This document shows, in pieces, positions 60,511 to 64,000 of a stretch of DNA of 64,000 nt. The position numbers and the translations under genes are program-made. Numbering within the stretch: position 1 is the first letter of the stretch; every line of letters begins with the position of its first letter. The stretch lies in contig NC_092575.1 of NCBI RefSeq assembly GCF_037975245.1, forward strand, positions 11,054,501 through 11,118,500, read 5' to 3'. The DNA is from Apostichopus japonicus. Taxonomy: Eukaryota > Echinodermata > Holothuroidea > Aspidochirotida > Stichopodidae. The notes beneath the pieces were generated by a model. That model saw only the letters and a program-made list of their open reading frames with translations, ran no database searches and was not told the origin of the DNA.

Positions 60511-61010
60511 TAATTTTAACTTCATCATTCTCTCCAAATTTATCGTGTGGTTTAATGCATTTTTTCCTACATGTTGATAAACAGAAAGTGGCGAGAACCC
60601 AAGCTTTAGGTTTCTTGACATTTGACCTCTTATCTTTGACCTACGACGTCATCAATCTCGCAGGACGAGCAAATATGGTGATGCACATACCCACAAAGTA
60701 TGAACTTGGCCTAGGAGGAGTTTGCGACACAATGTTTCGCACAATTTTGGCTAATTTGACAGTTGAACTCAATTGACCTTTGACTCCTACCCTAAGCATC
60801 TAAATCTGTGCTATTTTAAATTTTGTTCCATCATTCTGTACATATCTTGTGGTTAAATGTCTCTCTCCTACATGTTGACCAGCAGAAATGACTAAAAACT
60901 AAATGTTTGGTTTCTTGACCTTTGACCTATGACGTCATCAATCACGCAGGCACGAGTTTACATTGTCAACCACCTACCCACCATCGGACTTACGGTCTAG
61001 GAGGAGTTCG
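60511..61010. repeat. 306-bp tandem repeat, about 1.7 copies
   Basis: CATCATTCT...CCTACATGTTGA recurs at 60523 and 60829. In both copies it is followed by GGTTTCTTGAC, GACGTCATCAATC, CGCAGG, and ACTT..GG.CTAGGAGGAGTT. Reading frames are not conserved between copies. Confidence 0.8.
60916..60937. promoter_or_regulatory. DR1-like and CRE-like motifs inside the tandem repeat
   Basis: TGACCTTTGACCT (two AGGTCA half-sites one base apart on the other strand) at 60916-60928 is followed at once by TGACGTCA at 60930-60937. The other copy has a looser version near 60620-60650. This is a match to consensus only. No promoter is known here. Confidence 0.3.
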
Positions 61011-61014
61011 AATC

Positions 61015-62930
61015 CATATACCCTAACATTAATTATACGCCTTAACAATACAATACCACTGAGGACGTGGTGATGATTTTCAAATGACGTCTGAGGACTT
61101 TGATTTTCTTTGTTCAAGTCCTCAGTCAGAATCCAAAACAGTTGCACACACATACACAATACTATGCCATATATCTTCTCATGTTACAGGACATCACGAA
61201 CTCTAAACTTAAAGGACAGAAAGTGCAAAGTTATTGGCTTCACATGAGGTTTCCTTCTCCTCTTGGTCGATCTTTAATTTCCCATAAAACATTTCTCTCT
61301 CGACTGGTGGAAAGACCTAGTCTCTCAATTTGCGGACAACAATCATATAGCCAAATCAATGAACGGGAAAGAAAGATGATAATGACTTAAACTTTAACAC
61401 ATGCATACAAGGTGGTTCATAACATTGGACATGCATAGTTAAGAAAATCTCATTAAAAATGAAAACGTCCAAATGGACTTTGACTATCAAGTCAATTGTG
61501 GTTACATTGTCCTCATATTCCATACCCGAAAAAATAAACCAAGCATTTGTGTTGCTTTAATTTCCTCGAGTTTCATTGTTGATATTTCATCACTTCGTTA
61601 CGATTTCTAAGTAAACATGTTAAATTGCGAAACGCTCGGATTTGCACTTTGTATTATTTTCAATCATTGACCATGACGTTATTGAACTTAGTACTATTTA
61701 TATTAATAATTTGTGTTAGACCTTAGTATTTTTGCAAGCTTGTTAATTATTTGCTCTTTGACAAACTAGATAAGCTTTATTTAGTTTCGAAATCCCATGA
61801 TATCATCTACAGCCAATGTGAGGTTACTATCATTTTAAGTGTGTTAATTATAAATCCTTTGGGGAAATTCCATGATACGATAAATACACGGTTAAATCGT
61901 ATGCAAACATACATAGAACGCCTGAAATATTTATACTTATGTATATATATATAATGAACAATATATATATGTTACACAACTTCTTGACACATGTTAGTGA
62001 GTCTACCCTACAAGGATCAGAGCTAACGTTTTTTTTTCTCGAGAAAACGTGTAAGTAATCTAACTTTTCTTTTCCTTAGTAACCAGTACATCTCTGTAGA
62101 TTAATAAAGTAATATACTGTGATATATAAGTGGCTGGATTATTTTTTGAGTTTATATCATAGGCCTGCTTTTATTAATAGATCCAGATAGTCTCTCGTAG
62201 GCCTCAGTACTATATATTAAGCTATATTCTTTACGAGAACCGCAGATTATGAAGGGATATTACAGGCAAACTATAATAATAATATACAGTTTCAGGCATT
62301 AGCTGGCAGCATGAAAGATAAGCGAATGGGTTCCTATCAATAATCCCCTACGTATTGATTTTTCCTCATGTGTAATTGTCTGGGTTTTTATTCTTTGTTT
62401 CTGGCTCGTCAGCCATCATCGTACATAATGAATAGTTAATGAGTTAGTTTCGTTTACACGTGTACACAACTATTGCCATTGACATTTTGACATCACTGCA
62501 ACACGTTCTATGGGCTAATGCGTTTCGTATTGTGCAGTGTAGCAGGTATTCAAGCTGCATGAATCTTCTCTCCAATATGGACAACATAAAAGGCCAAAGA
62601 GCCATATGACGTTTCCTTCAGTAAGTCTAAACGTTTCATCGATGGTTCCATTTGTCGAGCAAGCGAATTGGGGGAGGGGGGTGCGCGCTAGGGTGGGCAA
62701 TGTCTAGTGTAGGGGTAACTGCCAATCAAATTCAAATCAGACAAATTTTCGTGTAATTAAATATGCATACAAGATGAATCGTCCCAACGTTTTGGCGATT
62801 CCTCACACCGCCCATCCGACCGTCCTCCAGCAACATATACTGGTCACTATTTATTGTTCCTTTTGTATAGCCAAACGCAAAAAAAAAAAAAAAACGGATA
62901 CGCATTTTTGTTTTACCCATATATGTCTAC
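61015..62930. other. gene-free stretch
   Basis: No exon is recognised. The AT-rich tail near 61938-61970 contains a short TA repeat. Confidence 0.45.
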
Positions 62931-62932
62931 AG

Positions 62933-63002
62933 GTTACCATGGCCTCTCTCCTCACTGGTACCATTCAGGCAATGGGCTTCACCCAAGCAGGCATATCGGC
63001 AG
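62933..63002 (+). CDS. possible first coding exon of an IFI6/27-family gene (partial)
   Basis: Between a CTACAG acceptor and a GTAAGT donor, an exon with a well-placed start (ACCATGG at 62936-62942) encodes MASLLTGTIQ and AMGFTQAGISA, ending in phase 1. The GFTxAGIxAxS pattern is how the glycine/alanine-rich membrane domain of interferon alpha-inducible 6/27 (ISG12) proteins begins. These are small mitochondrial or ER membrane proteins. The rest would follow after the intron, and I find no matching exon before 64000, so the gene would continue outside the window. With only 22 residues, chance similarity is possible. Confidence 0.4.
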
Positions 63003-64000
63003 GTAAGTTATGGTTATTACCCCGGGCTCTTCAACATGGTATAAAGGTATTGGAATATATTATAGGGATTAAGTCTAATGTACACTCAGACAATAACGGA
63101 TCTATGGTCATGTAAATCGTTATATTTCAAGAAACGCATTGGCCAATACTTGGATAATGAGCGTTGTGTATTCGCAGACTGATTTTACTTTCTTCCTATC
63201 CTTGTACTATATATATTTTTATTTTTTTAATTTTTTTATGTCTGTATCTTCTGTTTTCTCTGTTCGTACCTCGCTAACTGCCTGCACTTATATACGCGAA
63301 TAACTTATGTTGAGAACCTTTGTTTTTCCCGATTCAATCTATGGATTGTAAATATCTGAGTGGTACGCACCAATTCTGCAGGTTGTAGATCCATGGGTCT
63401 ACCCACCCAAGTTAACTTGGCTAAAGTGGGATTGAAAACAACTTACAGGAACGAGTTCAGTGCTAATAAAACTTGTAGAATCCTCGTGAGATACGCTTAT
63501 ACTCTGACGTCATCGAGGCTTTGGCATTGCTGATCTATTGATACACGTTATTTGTATGATTGGCGTTTGTCACGACTGAATCATGCAGAAGATATTCTCC
63601 TGTAACCAGATAACTGCCTGATGGTTTAATTTAAAAGAATAGAGGCCGGCTATATGCCAATATCATGAACCGTAATGGAATCACTAACAGCCTAAGCACC
63701 TTTTTGGCAGAAAAGGAATGTGATCATAATCATTGCGCTCATGGACACCGTATAGACTTTTGGTTAATCTGTAACTTTAACCTTTAACACATCCAGTAAA
63801 ACACTTTATGTATAAATTACCACCAAAACGCACACACGCCCGCACACACAAGAACTTCCACATAATGGAGTCGGTTTATGACGTCACACATATATAAACA
63901 TGGCAACTGATAGTACGAAAAATTGATCTTATTCATTCCTGTGGGGAGGTGGGGGGGGCGGTTTGGAGGTTAATGCAGGGTGAGCAATTGATGACAGCAT
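63003..64000. other. probable intron or flank, no further exon found
   Basis: I looked for a continuation of the exon at 62.93 kb and saw none. A short CA-type repeat lies near 63829-63849 and a G-run near 63948-63957. Confidence 0.4.

Overview
The window reads as nuclear DNA of an invertebrate animal, probably a deuterostome. It is AT-rich, carries genes split by GT-AG introns, and is dense in microsatellites, tRNA-derived SINEs, DNA-transposon relics and one decayed LINE. Its gene families (C-type lectin, animal GH3, THAP, P2X7-ballast-like) would suit an echinoderm such as a sea cucumber, but that assignment is inference only. About 90 percent of the window encodes no protein that I can support. 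REGION 1-10.6 kb: intergenic sequence with degenerate tandem repeats, two kinds of tRNA-derived SINE, and a 1.3 kb element bounded by TTAA and inverted repeats. That element carries a THAP-type zinc-finger start on + and a P2X7-ballast-like ORF on -, facing each other. REGION 10.7-13.1 kb: a complete five-exon gene for a secreted 188-residue C-type lectin-domain protein. REGION 13-34 kb: gene-poor. It holds a (TCA)n tract, a broken CR1/jockey-type reverse transcriptase (16.4-17.6 kb), a perfect 77-bp inverted repeat beside a 196-bp tandem repeat, a repeat headed by U2-snRNA-like sequence, a small 8-bp-TSD element, and at 30.4-31.8 kb a second TTAA element with the same THAP/ballast pair. REGION 34.8-55.1 kb: a GH3-domain locus. 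A seven-exon GH3-family gene runs on - from 55142 to 47519. All three adenylation motifs are present, but an in-frame TAG lies at codon 76. Its last three exons sit in the right arm of a large imperfect inverted duplication (about 34780-39965 against 42978-49445), so a second copy of exons 5-7 runs on + at 35.1-37.3 kb. A third, broken GH3 copy (parts of exons 2-5) occupies the spacer on +. The arms differ by insertions, which gives relative dates for those insertions. REGION 55-64 kb: intergenic, with a TTA-flanked PIF/Harbinger-like MITE, a TTAA-flanked MITE, a 306-bp tandem repeat carrying nuclear-receptor-like and CRE-like motifs, and at 62.9 kb one exon that may begin an IFI6/27-family gene continuing past the window. 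MAIN POINT: the least expected structure is the repeated association of THAP and P2X7-ballast-like coding sequence, in the same convergent layout, inside two differently terminated TTAA-bounded elements. This suggests a DNA transposon lineage (probably Kolobok-like) that carries a ballast-domain protein.
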